Shown: positions 9,255 to 17,886, numbered from the stretch's first letter. The stretch: 64,000 nucleotides of DNA from a virus (IMGVR_UViG_3300009177_000028:124001-188000), one strand, 5' to 3'. Program-made: numbers and translations. Notes: generated by a model from the sequence alone, not told the origin.

Positions 9255-10307
9255 TCACCTTAGGATAACATCATGGGGATGGGACTCTTTAAGTCCAGCA
9301 TTGGTTATCCTAATAAATTCTGGATTATCCCTAAGTTCTGTCAGATTGTGTGCGCCTTGATAAGAGCATCCCGAACGCAAACCCTCTAGCAACTTGACTA
9401 AGATTTCTTCGAAATGTCCTTTGGTTGGAACGACTGCCGCCACACCCTCTACGTGATTAGTTTTATGGGTAGAACTTCCAACATAATTTTTGAAAGTACG
9501 ACCATCAATAGACATAATCTCTCCTGGTGTTTCTACGCAGCCAGCGAACAAATTACCTACCATTACCATGTCAGCAAAGCAAAGGGCTTTAACCACATCC
9601 CCAGCATTCTTGATTCCGCCATCAGCAATAATGGGAAATTGTCTGCTAGTGAATCCCCAAGGATAATCCTTTTTATCTTTAGTTCTCCATAAAGCTAGTA
9701 GCTCTTGCTGAGTTTTAGCAACATCCATTAGAGCTGTCAGTTGAGGAACCCCATTACCAGTTTCAATTCTGGTAGTACAAAGGCTGCCCGGCCCGACACC
9801 AACTTTAACCACATTGGCCCCAGCTTCCCAGAGGCGTCGAGCCCCTTCACCAGAAGCTACGTTACCAGCGATAATGAAAACGCTTTCTCGCAGATCTCTT
9901 AGCCTCTTAATCATGTTGGTACATTGCTCAGAATCACCGTGAGCAATGTCGATGCAGAAGATTCTAACGCCCTCTTCTACAAACTTATGAACATTGGCTA
10001 ATTCTTCATCTTTGACACCAATAGAGACGGCGAAACTCTTCTCACCGAAATTGTCTAGAATATCTTGAGAGATGGCTAGCTGCTCATCCATTGACATGAA
10101 GCGGTGAAGGATGGCTAAACCGCCAGTTCTACACACTTCAAAAGCCATGGCCATTCCAGTAATGGTTTTCATATTAGCTGGAATAATGGGGTGCTTAAAA
10201 CTAAGCGCTCCCCACTTAACAGAAATGTCTACTTTTGAACGACTTTCTACGGTTGAGTGTTGCGGAACAAGTAAAACATCATCAAATGTTAAGCCTTCTC
10301 GTATCAT
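9255..10307 (-). CDS. IMP dehydrogenase / GMP reductase family enzyme without CBS domains
   Basis: A 350-residue (beta/alpha)8 enzyme beginning [11 protein letters not shown], with the phosphate-loop/catalytic cysteine segment [12 protein letters not shown] near residues 167-178, ADGGI near 228 and ESHPHDV near the end. The CBS regulatory pair normally inserted in bacterial IMPDH is absent, and the Arg-Tyr flap of IMPDH is not evident. Size and the GSSTHK...[12 protein letters not shown] segment are closer to GMP reductase, whereas the C-terminus is IMPDH-like. It therefore either makes XMP from IMP or converts GMP to IMP. It heads the minus operon with thyX. Confidence 0.85.
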   Translation of the reverse strand: MIREGLTFDDVLLVPQHSTVESRSKVDISVKWGALSFKHPIIPANMKTITGMAMAFEVCRTGGLAILHRFMSMDEQLAISQDILDNFGEKSFAVSIGVKDEELANVHKFVEEGVRIFCIDIAHGDSEQCTNMIKRLRDLRESVFIIAGNVASGEGARRLWEAGANVVKVGVGPGSLCTTRIETGNGVPQLTALMDVAKTQQELLALWRTKDKKDYPWGFTSRQFPIIADGGIKNAGDVVKALCFADMVMVGNLFAGCVETPGEIMSIDGRTFKNYVGSSTHKTNHVEGVAAVVPTKGHFEEILVKLLEGLRSGCSYQGAHNLTELRDNPEFIRITNAGLKESHPHDVILR

Positions 10308-10370
10308 CGATTAACTCCTGCTATGGAACCGGATTGGATATAACGTTCGCCATATTTTAGCATATTAGGT

Positions 10371-10417
10371 ACCAGCGATTTTAAGATTCTGTTATATTCT
10401 CAATAAAATCGCCTGGT
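10371..10417. promoter_or_regulatory. 13-bp inverted repeat between divergent genes
   Basis: ACCAGCGATTTTA and TAAAATCGCCTGGT form a near-perfect inverted repeat around a 19-base AT-rich loop. It sits in the 190-base intergenic region between the IMPDH/GMPR gene (-) and the 264-residue gene (+). It could be an operator or a terminator-like hairpin; it lacks a clear T-run on either side. Confidence 0.45.
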
Positions 10418-10497
10418 AACGTAATAATTTAACGCCAAATGTCAAGGACACCAAATTTAAAAATTATTACAAAACTGGGTTTAACCAAGGGAATTTT

Positions 10498-11292
10498 ATG
10501 GGTATAGATATCTTCAGTATATTTAGTGGTACATCGAGTGGGCATACGTTTATCCCCTCTAGAGATCCGGGATCTATTCCTGGCTCCGCTTTTATTCAGG
10601 CCAACATGAATTTGGTGGGTGCTGAAAGAGAGCGACACATCCTAGATGAGTTCATCCACGGCAATGTACCAGAATTTCTACGAAACTTCTCTCAGGTTAC
10701 TGTAGGTAACGGCGCAACATCCATTACCTATTTGGTAATGTCTGACTACCTAGCTATTGGTAGCGATGAGGATTACTGTCGCATGCCAATGAATCCGCAT
10801 ACCGCTCAAGCTATTGCCGATCAATACGACTGCACCCTTCCAACTAGGAAGATGGTTAATGATATTTGGGCGCAATCTGTAAACAAATTAAATCCACTTC
10901 CTTGGGGCCCACCATACGATTCAGATATGGAAAAGACACACCGTTATGGTACACACAATGGAAGAATCCAGGCCCAATTATCGGGACATAATCCATATGC
11001 ATTAACCTCTGGCCATAAAAAAGATGTTGTACTAACTAACAGATTGTTTCCTAACAATCCTAATAGAAGAGTAGCAATTTATGGTTGGATGCAATTAAAT
11101 GGTCAGCCAATTCAAGGACTAAACCCCTCAAGTCATGAGGATACATATGCAGATTATAGTCATGGTATTAGATTAATTTCTAATGACATAATTGTTAATG
11201 GCTCTCCAATGAGAATACAAGAGGTATTTAAGGATCCTAGCTTATCTCCTTTGATAAGTGATGAGGGTCCACTAAGGTTCCTGAGGTACTAA
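10498..11292 (+). CDS. Conserved protein of unknown function (paralogue 1)
   Basis: 264 residues. Visible blocks: YLVMSDYLAIGSDEDYCRMPM (about residues 79-99), LPTRKMVNDIWAQ (about 118-130), KKDVV (about 178-182), RVAIYGWMQLNG (about 197-208), YADYSHGIRLIS (about 222-233) and ISDEGPLRF at the end. I recall this pattern from conserved bacterial hypothetical proteins; the polar DYSH block looks like an active site, but I cannot name a reaction. Its stop overlaps the start of a longer paralogue. An upstream AAGGGAATTTT supports the ATG. Confidence 0.6.
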   Translation: MGIDIFSIFSGTSSGHTFIPSRDPGSIPGSAFIQANMNLVGAERERHILDEFIHGNVPEFLRNFSQVTVGNGATSITYLVMSDYLAIGSDEDYCRMPMNPHTAQAIADQYDCTLPTRKMVNDIWAQSVNKLNPLPWGPPYDSDMEKTHRYGTHNGRIQAQLSGHNPYALTSGHKKDVVLTNRLFPNNPNRRVAIYGWMQLNGQPIQGLNPSSHEDTYADYSHGIRLISNDIIVNGSPMRIQEVFKDPSLSPLISDEGPLRFLRY

Positions 11293-12566
11293 TGGGATTC
11301 AAAGAAGATTATGCCAGATTCGGTAAGCCAAGTCCAGAGCGAGAAGCCTTCGTTCTCAAGACCCTTACCAGTTTGCCTAAAGAGCAAATTCTAAGAAGCA
11401 TGAGGCCCGTTACGGTTCCAGGACCAAACGGGACCAAAGTAACTTATAAAGTTATGCCAGACTACATTACGGTGGATGGTATGAGAGTTCCCATGTCAGG
11501 AGTTACAGCTCAGAAAGTGGCAGACCATTTTGGCCTTAATCTTCCCACCCCAAAAATGGTGGATGAAATTTATCAGAATGCCGATGTCAAAGTTGATGCT
11601 CAACCATTAAGTGGCTCGGGAACCAACGTTGACGGCAGACAATATTCGGGGAACGATGTAGTTCGTGCTGGCGTTGGATATGCTCCATTTGCCGTTAACT
11701 ATAACGAAAAAGTTAACAAGCAGTTGGCAGATAAAGGATACAACGGTAGTGGAATCGTTGCTGGATTTGCCAAAGACATTGTTCCGCCAATAGGTGGGAC
11801 ACTAGGTTTGTATGGACTCTATGATTCTAAAGGCAAACCAATTCAAGGTGGCAACGGCCAAACTCCACATGACACTACGCTTCATACTGAATATGGAACT
11901 TATGTTCGTTTAGTTTCGCCTGATGTTACTATCACCTATCCAGATGGTCATACCGAAGATAAACCACTAGGCTCAGTATACCAATACGCCCGCTACACTC
12001 CGTCCCCAAGAGAAGATAAGGAAACTGGAACGCCAAAGGGAATCCAGGAAATAGATAAGATGCTAAATCAACTTTCCACTCAGATAGCTCATCAAGAAAC
12101 AATCGATAGACTTATTCGAAAGTACGGAGCATCATTTCAGATCATGGAGAATATTGGTAAAGATCCTGCTATTAAAGATCTTAGCTCTTCAAGCATTCCC
12201 GGTCATCCACCAGAAGGATTTGTTCCTTTAAAGGCGGGCGAATCTAATGCAGCTATTGGTGCAGCCGCCCGCAACATCCTAAATAGTTCACAATTAGGGG
12301 ATCAGATTACTTTTAAGATTGGGGACCAGTTGTATGTGGGCCGTTCAGAGCCACATTTTCATCCAGCTCCACCTGCTGGTGCTGACCCAGCTAAATACCC
12401 AAAGCCATGGGGTTGGCATAGGGGAGTTACAGTCTTCAAATCTAAGGGCGATGCCGTTAAACCATCAACAGTAGACGCTCCTGAAAGTGGTAACACTAAA
12501 GGACGCGCCCCTCTTATGGAGAGGATTGATGGCTTTCTATCGCAACTAGAAAAGCAGATTGATTAA
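11292..12566 (+). CDS. Conserved protein of unknown function (paralogue 2, extended)
   Basis: 424 residues. The first 230 or so align with the preceding gene: YKVMPDYITVDGMRVPMS, LPTPKMVDEIYQ, KDIVPP, GLYGLYDSKGKPIQGG, TEYGTYVRLVSPD. The DYSH block is replaced by EYGT, so any catalytic residues there may be lost. The extra C-terminal half is hydrophilic with HFHPAPPAGAD near residue 355 and no recognised domain. Coupled by a one-base stop/start overlap. Convergent with the IF-1 gene (4-base overlap). Confidence 0.55.
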   Translation: MGFKEDYARFGKPSPEREAFVLKTLTSLPKEQILRSMRPVTVPGPNGTKVTYKVMPDYITVDGMRVPMSGVTAQKVADHFGLNLPTPKMVDEIYQNADVKVDAQPLSGSGTNVDGRQYSGNDVVRAGVGYAPFAVNYNEKVNKQLADKGYNGSGIVAGFAKDIVPPIGGTLGLYGLYDSKGKPIQGGNGQTPHDTTLHTEYGTYVRLVSPDVTITYPDGHTEDKPLGSVYQYARYTPSPREDKETGTPKGIQEIDKMLNQLSTQIAHQETIDRLIRKYGASFQIMENIGKDPAIKDLSSSSIPGHPPEGFVPLKAGESNAAIGAAARNILNSSQLGDQITFKIGDQLYVGRSEPHFHPAPPAGADPAKYPKPWGWHRGVTVFKSKGDAVKPSTVDAPESGNTKGRAPLMERIDGFLSQLEKQID

Positions 12567-12781
12567 CCTTTATTGCGGTAGGTAATTCTACCTTGGGTAG
12601 TATCATACTCTGATACTTCAACTCGAACTTTGTCTCCCACCAAAATCTTGACGGAGTTCATTCGAATTTTCCCACTCAGCGTGCAAAGGACGGTTAGGTT
12701 CTCATTGACCTTAACCTTGAACTTTCCCTTGTTCGCATCAATCACTTCGCCTTCAAATTCCAGTCTATCACGATTAGCCAT
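12563..12781 (-). CDS. infA: Translation initiation factor IF-1
   Basis: A 72-residue S1/OB-fold protein that lines up along its length with bacterial IF-1: EFEGEVIDA, ISGK-type LSGKIRMN, ILVGDKVRVEVSEYD and GRITYRN near the end. IF-1 binds the 30S A-site and cooperates with IF-2 and IF-3 in start selection. It is the last gene of a minus-strand operon with dut and the SET-domain gene. An IF-1 gene on a phage is unusual. Identification rests on length plus the conserved blocks. Confidence 0.9.
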   Translation of the reverse strand: MANRDRLEFEGEVIDANKGKFKVKVNENLTVLCTLSGKIRMNSVKILVGDKVRVEVSEYDTTQGRITYRNKG

Positions 12782-12796
12782 GTATATTATGTGTCC

Positions 12797-12988
12797 TTAT
12801 TTTAAATTAACTTGAATAGAATCTTTTTCTGCCTTGCCAGCCCTATAGCTAACCTCAGAAATAACCACTGCTAAAGCAGCCATGATCAACATGGTTGGAT
12901 GCAAATGCAATGGGTTAGTAATGAGGCGGACGCCCCAGTAGAAAAACATTGTCCCAATACTTAAACCTTGAATTGTACGAAAAGTCAT
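12797..12988 (-). CDS. Small membrane protein, 63 aa
   Basis: Two hydrophobic stretches (about residues 8-24 and 30-48) with a charged C-terminus (RAGKAEKDSIQ). Fifteen bases upstream of infA on the same strand. No family recognised. Confidence 0.55.
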   Translation of the reverse strand: MTFRTIQGLSIGTMFFYWGVRLITNPLHLHPTMLIMAALAVVISEVSYRAGKAEKDSIQVNLK

Positions 12989-12997
12989 ATTATTATA

Positions 12998-13630
12998 CTA
13001 AAGAATTAGAAGGGTCGAATCAATCTTACTTCTAAAGTCTTGGTGTGGAGGCAAGAAAGATAGCCACGCCTCTGCCGAATTGCAAGGGATAGGCACATTT
13101 TCTTTAATTGGTAATTTTTGGAAATACTTGATATCCTTGTTCTTTCCGATGAGTTTGAGATTTTTGAGCCCAAGGAGGAGCGGAGAGACTTGCTGCCATT
13201 CGCCGCACGTGTACAGATATGTCCTAAGATAATTATCTATACCCAAAAAAGCGACCATCATACAATCTTTTTGAAAGTCCTCATCTTTACCCCAACAAAA
13301 GTATCCTAGCTTACTTATCTTTGCAACTTTCTCTATTGAAAAGCCATAGTATAAATCTGTACAAATAATGCTGTCTTTATCTAAAGCTAGATCATTGTAG
13401 ATGATTTTGATTCTTTTATTGGTCGTTATTTTAAACGAATTTCCGAATTCATCAAACCACCATCTATGTAAAATAAGTTTTGGGCTTCTATCTTCAAACA
13501 CATAAGAATATGGTTTGAGACGACACGACTTAATAATAAAGAATAGCTCATTAATCTCAGTATATGACTGAGCTAATAGCATATGCTTATTTAATTGGTA
13601 GTATAATGTATCGAGACTTGGGCTCTTCAT
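12998..13630 (-). CDS. Hypothetical protein, 210 aa
   Basis: Unrecognised, mixed alpha/beta and basic, with scattered Cys and Trp but no clear metal motif. The start overlaps the exonuclease stop by four bases, so it is translated from the same message. The sequence ends in SKIDSTLLIL. No role assigned. Confidence 0.6.
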   Translation of the reverse strand: MKSPSLDTLYYQLNKHMLLAQSYTEINELFFIIKSCRLKPYSYVFEDRSPKLILHRWWFDEFGNSFKITTNKRIKIIYNDLALDKDSIICTDLYYGFSIEKVAKISKLGYFCWGKDEDFQKDCMMVAFLGIDNYLRTYLYTCGEWQQVSPLLLGLKNLKLIGKNKDIKYFQKLPIKENVPIPCNSAEAWLSFLPPHQDFRSKIDSTLLIL

Positions 13631-14292
13631 GGATCCAGTAGTGACATATCCGGACCATCATCATCGGTTGAAGGTGTGCTAATTGCATGGACTTCAGTTT
13701 TGATGAATGGCAGATAGTCAACTTTCTTTTCTTCAATCAAATTACGATAAAGCAAATAGGTATTTCTACTATCTACCTTAGCGTTGTGGGCCTCAGAAAT
13801 CTTCTTAATGCCAACCATATCACAGCAAGCATGAAGTTGCGTGCTTACTCGACCAGTTGCCGTCTTGACAATGTTCAATGTAGAGTTATCAGTCTTCTTT
13901 AGGAAGTCCTTTGTTAGGGAAATCGTGTCTAGCCACAAATTAGCTGGAAACTGTTTTCCGCATTGCTCCCAGAGGGCATGCAAGAATTTTCTATCGAAGG
14001 CCGCGTTATGGGCCACAATACATCTATGGCCTTGCGTAGCTCCGTCTTCAGCAAAGAACTTCTCGCATTCGTCAACAACTGATTCTTTAATGTGTCCTCT
14101 TTCCAAATCAGACATAGATTTTTTAGTAATAGCTAAGGCATCAAAGTTAGCTCGCTCAGGGAACTCACATTTGATTTGGCGCCAAAGCTGAACACGATCA
14201 GTACAACGAATGATACCGATTTCAGTCATCTCATGATAGTTGGACTTCAACCCGGTTGTTTCGGTATCAATTACGTAATATATTAGACTCAT
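13627..14292 (-). CDS. DEDDh 3'-5' exonuclease (DnaQ-like)
   Basis: 221 residues with the three exonuclease motifs: IDTETTG (ExoI, about residues 8-14), VAHNAAFDRKFL (ExoII, about 94-105) and AHNAKVDSRNT (ExoIII, H-x4-D, about 170). It resembles the proofreading epsilon subunit or RNase T group, with two metal ions held by the DEDD residues. It may proofread, mature RNA or degrade host nucleic acid; the sequence does not decide. Flanked by the SET gene upstream (three-base gap) and a 210-residue unknown downstream. Confidence 0.88.
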   Translation of the reverse strand: MSLIYYVIDTETTGLKSNYHEMTEIGIIRCTDRVQLWRQIKCEFPERANFDALAITKKSMSDLERGHIKESVVDECEKFFAEDGATQGHRCIVAHNAAFDRKFLHALWEQCGKQFPANLWLDTISLTKDFLKKTDNSTLNIVKTATGRVSTQLHACCDMVGIKKISEAHNAKVDSRNTYLLYRNLIEEKKVDYLPFIKTEVHAISTPSTDDDGPDMSLLDP

Positions 14293-14295
14293 CTC

Positions 14296-14790
14296 TTACC
14301 TCTTTAGAATAAGATTTGGGTGCGAAATATAGATCGGCACCAAACCCCTTTTAATGTAATCTTCCTTCAATTGTGAATCTAAATATTGAAACCCACTAAT
14401 GATTTTTCGGCATTTGAAAGCCGGGCATTTACACTCCATCTTCCACGTATCATATGTATCAGTAGATGTGGTAGAATAATCAAAAGTTAATTCTGTATTT
14501 TTAGGAATCACATACAATGAATATAAAATAACCCTGTTACCTACCGCACGAACCGTACAGTTGGGTTGACAGGCATGATTGATAAAATCTGCGCCAACAA
14601 CCGTTCCAGTTGGCATTAGAAATGTATTGGGACCAATTTGTAGGTAGATGGAACTATCTTCAGGTAGTTGTTCAGCCGTACAGATGTTCCCTCTAAATTC
14701 AGTGATCGGAACATTGGCTGGAATTTCCATCTTGGTAAAGATGCCCTTTCCAATATGGGCTGGCCTAACCTCTAAGTACTGAGTATACAT
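14296..14790 (-). CDS. SET-domain protein (putative protein lysine methyltransferase)
   Basis: 164 residues. A SET fold is shown by GKGIFTKMEIPANVPITEF near the N-terminus, the NHACQPN motif (about residues 95-101; consensus NHxCxPN), ELTFDY near 125 and a post-SET-like zinc cluster CKCPAFKCRK near 140. The pseudoknot residues for S-adenosylmethionine binding are present, so it could be active. The substrate is unknown; it may be a host DNA-binding or ribosomal protein. It overlaps the preceding gene by one base. Confidence 0.85.
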   Translation of the reverse strand: MYTQYLEVRPAHIGKGIFTKMEIPANVPITEFRGNICTAEQLPEDSSIYLQIGPNTFLMPTGTVVGADFINHACQPNCTVRAVGNRVILYSLYVIPKNTELTFDYSTTSTDTYDTWKMECKCPAFKCRKIISGFQYLDSQLKEDYIKRGLVPIYISHPNLILKR

Positions 14791-15080
14791 TATCCACCTA
14801 GTAGTTTCTTCATAAACTTAATCATACAACCGCTGGCGTCATAAACTCTTAATACTAATTCTTTTCGACCTATCAGTTTATGCTGAACAGAATTAGGGGA
14901 TTTTCCCTTAATTAAATCAGCGGCCTGCTGTGGATCTTCAGCCAAAACACGATAGGTTAATGTGGCTGGAAGCATACACTCTACCTTAACGTCGTAATAA
15001 AACTTAGGTTTTGGCTGAGGTTGTGCTTTAGCTACTTTTTTAATTGGTTCTTCTGGATTAGTATCTGGTTTATCACTCAT
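14790..15080 (-). CDS. Hypothetical protein, 96 aa
   Basis: The N-terminal 25 residues are Pro/Lys/Glu-rich and probably disordered. The rest (YYDVKVECMLPATLTYRVLA ...) alternates hydrophobic residues and looks like a small beta-rich domain. Shares the operon with dut and the SET gene. Not recognised. Confidence 0.55.
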   Translation of the reverse strand: MSDKPDTNPEEPIKKVAKAQPQPKPKFYYDVKVECMLPATLTYRVLAEDPQQAADLIKGKSPNSVQHKLIGRKELVLRVYDASGCMIKFMKKLLGG

Positions 15081-15088
15081 GATAATAT

Positions 15089-15970
15089 TTATATACCCGC
15101 TTCTTCTTCATATCTCAAATAATGAGTATAATGATCGGGGCAACCAGTTAATTCAAAGAATCGTTTCATAAAGAGATTCTTAGCTTCCTGTGGCGGTAAG
15201 GGTACGATTTTGAAGGGCAATGGCTCAGTTGGCTGTCTCCAATCCTTGTGTAGAGGGCCCATCAAATCCCTTGCTTCTGTAGAAAGAAGAACCTTATCGG
15301 CTTTCTTTACAGAAACTGGTTCCTTCTCTGGAAGACCAAAACGCTTACAAACGGCCGCTTGCATGTTGGCCTCAAACTCAAGATAAGCATCGAACTTACC
15401 AGACCGTTTGAGAGGGCGGGGCACGTCAACTAAATAGGCTTCAGAGGCATCATGCATTAATCCCCATAAAGCATCTGCGCTATCACAAATGTAACTTACT
15501 AGTACGGAGTGCTGGGCAACAGAATAGAACTTCCTTACATGCCCACTGAACCTGCATTGCATTGATAATGCATGAGCAATGTCTTGGATAACGATGGCAT
15601 CTACATATGGTTTGGTAGGATTAAAGCGTCGGCCCGAATAGGTTTGAATCCAAGCTTCTTCCGGGTGGAATTGGTGACTGCCTGCCATCCAAACAATAGG
15701 GTGGGTAGGTTTTTCTTCTGCTTTCTCCCAACCTGTATTAGTCTTTAGTTGAGGGTTAGCTTCGTAGAATTTGTTAATTGCTTCCTGTTCCTCAGTAGTC
15801 ATTAATGGGGCGCTAAGATCTTTAGGTCCAGTATTAATGGTTGTAACTACCGATTCCACAGCCTCTCCGGTAAAAGAGGGGAAATCCTCTCCACCAAAAC
15901 TATCTGGTCCTGAATCCATTTTCTCCGTCTCTTTCGCCACATTAAGTGGATTACTAAATAAATCTATCAT
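15089..15970 (-). CDS. HD-domain phosphohydrolase (YfbR-like)
   Basis: 293 residues. After a disordered 75-residue N-terminus comes the phage-type HD domain: VIQDIAHALSMQCRFSGHV, YSVAQHSVLVS and the metal motif HDASEAYLVDVPRPLK (about residues 168-183). This subgroup is related to the YfbR deoxyribonucleoside 5'-monophosphatase and is common in phages. A role in dNMP salvage would fit the adjacent dUTPase, which starts three bases upstream. Confidence 0.8.
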   Translation of the reverse strand: MIDLFSNPLNVAKETEKMDSGPDSFGGEDFPSFTGEAVESVVTTINTGPKDLSAPLMTTEEQEAINKFYEANPQLKTNTGWEKAEEKPTHPIVWMAGSHQFHPEEAWIQTYSGRRFNPTKPYVDAIVIQDIAHALSMQCRFSGHVRKFYSVAQHSVLVSYICDSADALWGLMHDASEAYLVDVPRPLKRSGKFDAYLEFEANMQAAVCKRFGLPEKEPVSVKKADKVLLSTEARDLMGPLHKDWRQPTEPLPFKIVPLPPQEAKNLFMKRFFELTGCPDHYTHYLRYEEEAGI

Positions 15971-15972
15971 GT

Positions 15973-16473
15973 TTACTTTCCAGTAGAACCAAATCCACCA
16001 GCGCCTCTTTGAGCTTTTCTGTTCCTACAGAGTTCATCAAAGTCTTTGTTGGAAACATGCTCAACAATCATTTCTTGTCTACGGACTGGGATAATCTGTC
16101 CAATAGCATCTCCGAAATTGATTACTAAATCATTACCAAAAGCAGTAATGTCTGGTAGGTACTGGCACGCGAATATCAGTTCGCCTTCGTAGTCCTCATC
16201 TATAACGCCGTAAAGACAGTTTAGATGCTTTTTTCCGAAAGTTGATGAACGGGGGCGTAATTCTAACCACCAACCTTCCGGAGCGAAAATTCTGATTCCT
16301 AAAGGAATTTTGACGTGGCTCCCCGGCCTAATACTCATTGGCTCCCGATTAGGAAAAGCTGCTTTTACGTCCCAACCGGTGGAACGATCGGTTCCTCGTG
16401 TAGGTAAAAAAGACTCTGCTAGGGTCCGTAGGTGGGCAACTGGTGCAAACTTAAAAGTAGGTAATTCAGACAT
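15973..16473 (-). CDS. dut: dUTP diphosphatase
   Basis: 166 residues with all five trimeric-dUTPase motifs in order: STGWDVKA, RPRSSTF, GVIDEDYEGEL, GDAIGQIIPVRR and the C-terminal RGAGGFGSTGK. It hydrolyses dUTP to dUMP, keeping uracil out of phage DNA and feeding ThyX. First gene of the minus operon; the 72-base gap to the divergent + gene probably contains both promoters (AT-rich, TATAAT-like at about 16,484). Confidence 0.95.
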   Translation of the reverse strand: MSELPTFKFAPVAHLRTLAESFLPTRGTDRSTGWDVKAAFPNREPMSIRPGSHVKIPLGIRIFAPEGWWLELRPRSSTFGKKHLNCLYGVIDEDYEGELIFACQYLPDITAFGNDLVINFGDAIGQIIPVRRQEMIVEHVSNKDFDELCRNRKAQRGAGGFGSTGK

Positions 16474-16545
16474 TTTTCCTCGAATATAATGGGCTAAAGT
16501 AATTGTTTGTCTTTATCTGTCAAGGGTATAAAATCTCATATAATT

Positions 16546-17103
16546 ATGTTCTTCCCGCCAGCAATTATTTTCATTAACTCTGATCCGCTAGACATTACAC
16601 CTGATGGCTATTTCGTTGACGGCTATTCTGTTAATCCTGATGGGTATATTAATGATCTAACTAGAAATACCTTAGAAACTCAGTTATTCATTACTGAGAC
16701 AATCACATTAAAAGAGTTTAATGGAAGAGTTTCTGTTGATCCTAATTATCCTTTTGCGGTTCATGCTCAGGGCTTGAGGGTAATGGTAATTTTGCCAGAT
16801 TTTCGCGATTACACCAACCGACAGTTGGCGGACCTAGTGCTCTTCTATAGCCACGGTATGGTGACTGTTGAAAAAAATAGATATGGACCACCCGGTCTTA
16901 CGCTCCCAATTATAAGACTTAATATTTTCGATCTGTTGCGAGATGTTGGATCTAAATATGTTGTTATCCTACCCATTACTGCTACCAAACCACCACGTAG
17001 TTTAGGGGGTATTGTAGTTGATGAATTAGCAGATAGTAGTGGAGTCCATGACCCAAATCCGGATAATGAATATAATAACCCAGATTTTATTAATCGAAAG
17101 TAA
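16546..17103 (+). CDS. DGY-containing putative virion protein
   Basis: 185 residues from the ATG at 16,546; a TTG at 16,507 in frame would add 13 residues. It has three DGY motifs within 25 residues (PDGYFVDGYSVNPDGY), linking it to the fibre cluster at the window start. The middle is hydrophobic beta-rich (LRVMVILPDF) and the C-terminus is acidic and Asn-rich. No enzymatic motif. Probably structural, based on the DGY link only. Confidence 0.5.
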   Translation: MFFPPAIIFINSDPLDITPDGYFVDGYSVNPDGYINDLTRNTLETQLFITETITLKEFNGRVSVDPNYPFAVHAQGLRVMVILPDFRDYTNRQLADLVLFYSHGMVTVEKNRYGPPGLTLPIIRLNIFDLLRDVGSKYVVILPITATKPPRSLGGIVVDELADSSGVHDPNPDNEYNNPDFINRK

Positions 17104-17150
17104 AAACCGGGCATAATGGTGTATAATTTGTAGTCTTTTTAATAGGTGCC

Positions 17151-17708
17151 ATGATGAGTAAATACGATAAGTTAATTAAGAAGGTCGAAGTTTTCGAAAA
17201 ACTAGCAGTTTACGGCGATCGTTCTAACTTTTTAAAGGCTCTTGCCCAAGAAGTTACCCCTACTGTAGGTGGAACGCCAGAAGCCGATGCATATTTAGCA
17301 CAATTTCCTCAGAATTCATCTGCACCACCTGCACCAGCTAAACCACAATTGCCATCAATCCCACTAGATGTCCAAGAAATGTTAAGCAAAATTGTCACCG
17401 TTGAAGGTGTCGGATTACCTTTGCAAAATGACGGACAAATTGGTTCAAAAACTAAGCAAGCATTAGATGCTTTTAGAAAAAAGTTTAATGTTCCGGGAAA
17501 CTTTAGCGATCAAGATACCTTTGGTGTAATTAAAAACACCTATAACAGAGATCCAGATAGATACGGTAAACTTTCTACCCCAGGTAAAGCGCAACCAAAA
17601 GCAGCACCAGCTCCAGCTCAACCTCAAGTGCGCGATTTAGATGATGCCTACAAGGCTCAACAAGAGTATTATAAAAAGCAGAGTATTCCACCAGGTGTTA
17701 AAGGATAA
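17151..17708 (+). CDS. Protein with a PG_binding_1-like domain
   Basis: 185 residues. The N-terminus is helical and charged; residues 48-65 are Pro/Ala-rich. Residues about 70-130 (LPLQNDGQIGSKTKQALDAF then KKFNVPGNFSDQDTFGVI) match the pattern of peptidoglycan-binding domain 1. A second Pro/Ala/Gln linker follows. No catalytic domain is attached, so it is a candidate wall-binding virion or lysis accessory protein. An upstream AGGTGCC and tandem ATGs give two equivalent starts. Confidence 0.6.
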   Translation: MMSKYDKLIKKVEVFEKLAVYGDRSNFLKALAQEVTPTVGGTPEADAYLAQFPQNSSAPPAPAKPQLPSIPLDVQEMLSKIVTVEGVGLPLQNDGQIGSKTKQALDAFRKKFNVPGNFSDQDTFGVIKNTYNRDPDRYGKLSTPGKAQPKAAPAPAQPQVRDLDDAYKAQQEYYKKQSIPPGVKG

Positions 17709-17787
17709 CTAAGATAGGATCCCTATCTGAGTTTGAAAGTTCGGATAGAACGCAGGAACTCGACCGATTCTTAACTTAAAATTTCTT

Positions 17788-17823
17788 GGCGGTGAATTTC
17801 ATGGATTCACCGCCTTTATTTTT
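17788..17823 (+). terminator. Rho-independent terminator
   Basis: A perfect 10-bp stem GGCGGTGAAT/ATTCACCGCC with a 7-base loop is followed by TTTATTTTT. It closes the transcription unit of the peptidoglycan-binding-like gene and insulates the gene array that follows. Confidence 0.85.
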
Positions 17824-17840
17824 GGCCTTAGCGAACTCCT

Positions 17841-17878
17841 TCTCGACAAAAGAATGGGGGATCATATAGGGGGATCAG
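17841..17878 (+). promoter_or_regulatory. Leader motif shared with 61.96 kb
   Basis: TCTCGACAAAAGAATGGGGG, then ATC and ATATAGGGGGATCAG, lies just before the first gene of the CPxC-FS array. The same words recur in the same order at 61,957-62,009, ahead of another gene. It is a candidate promoter, operator or leader element; no canonical -10 stands out here. Confidence 0.45.
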
Positions 17879-17886
17879 TTATATTG

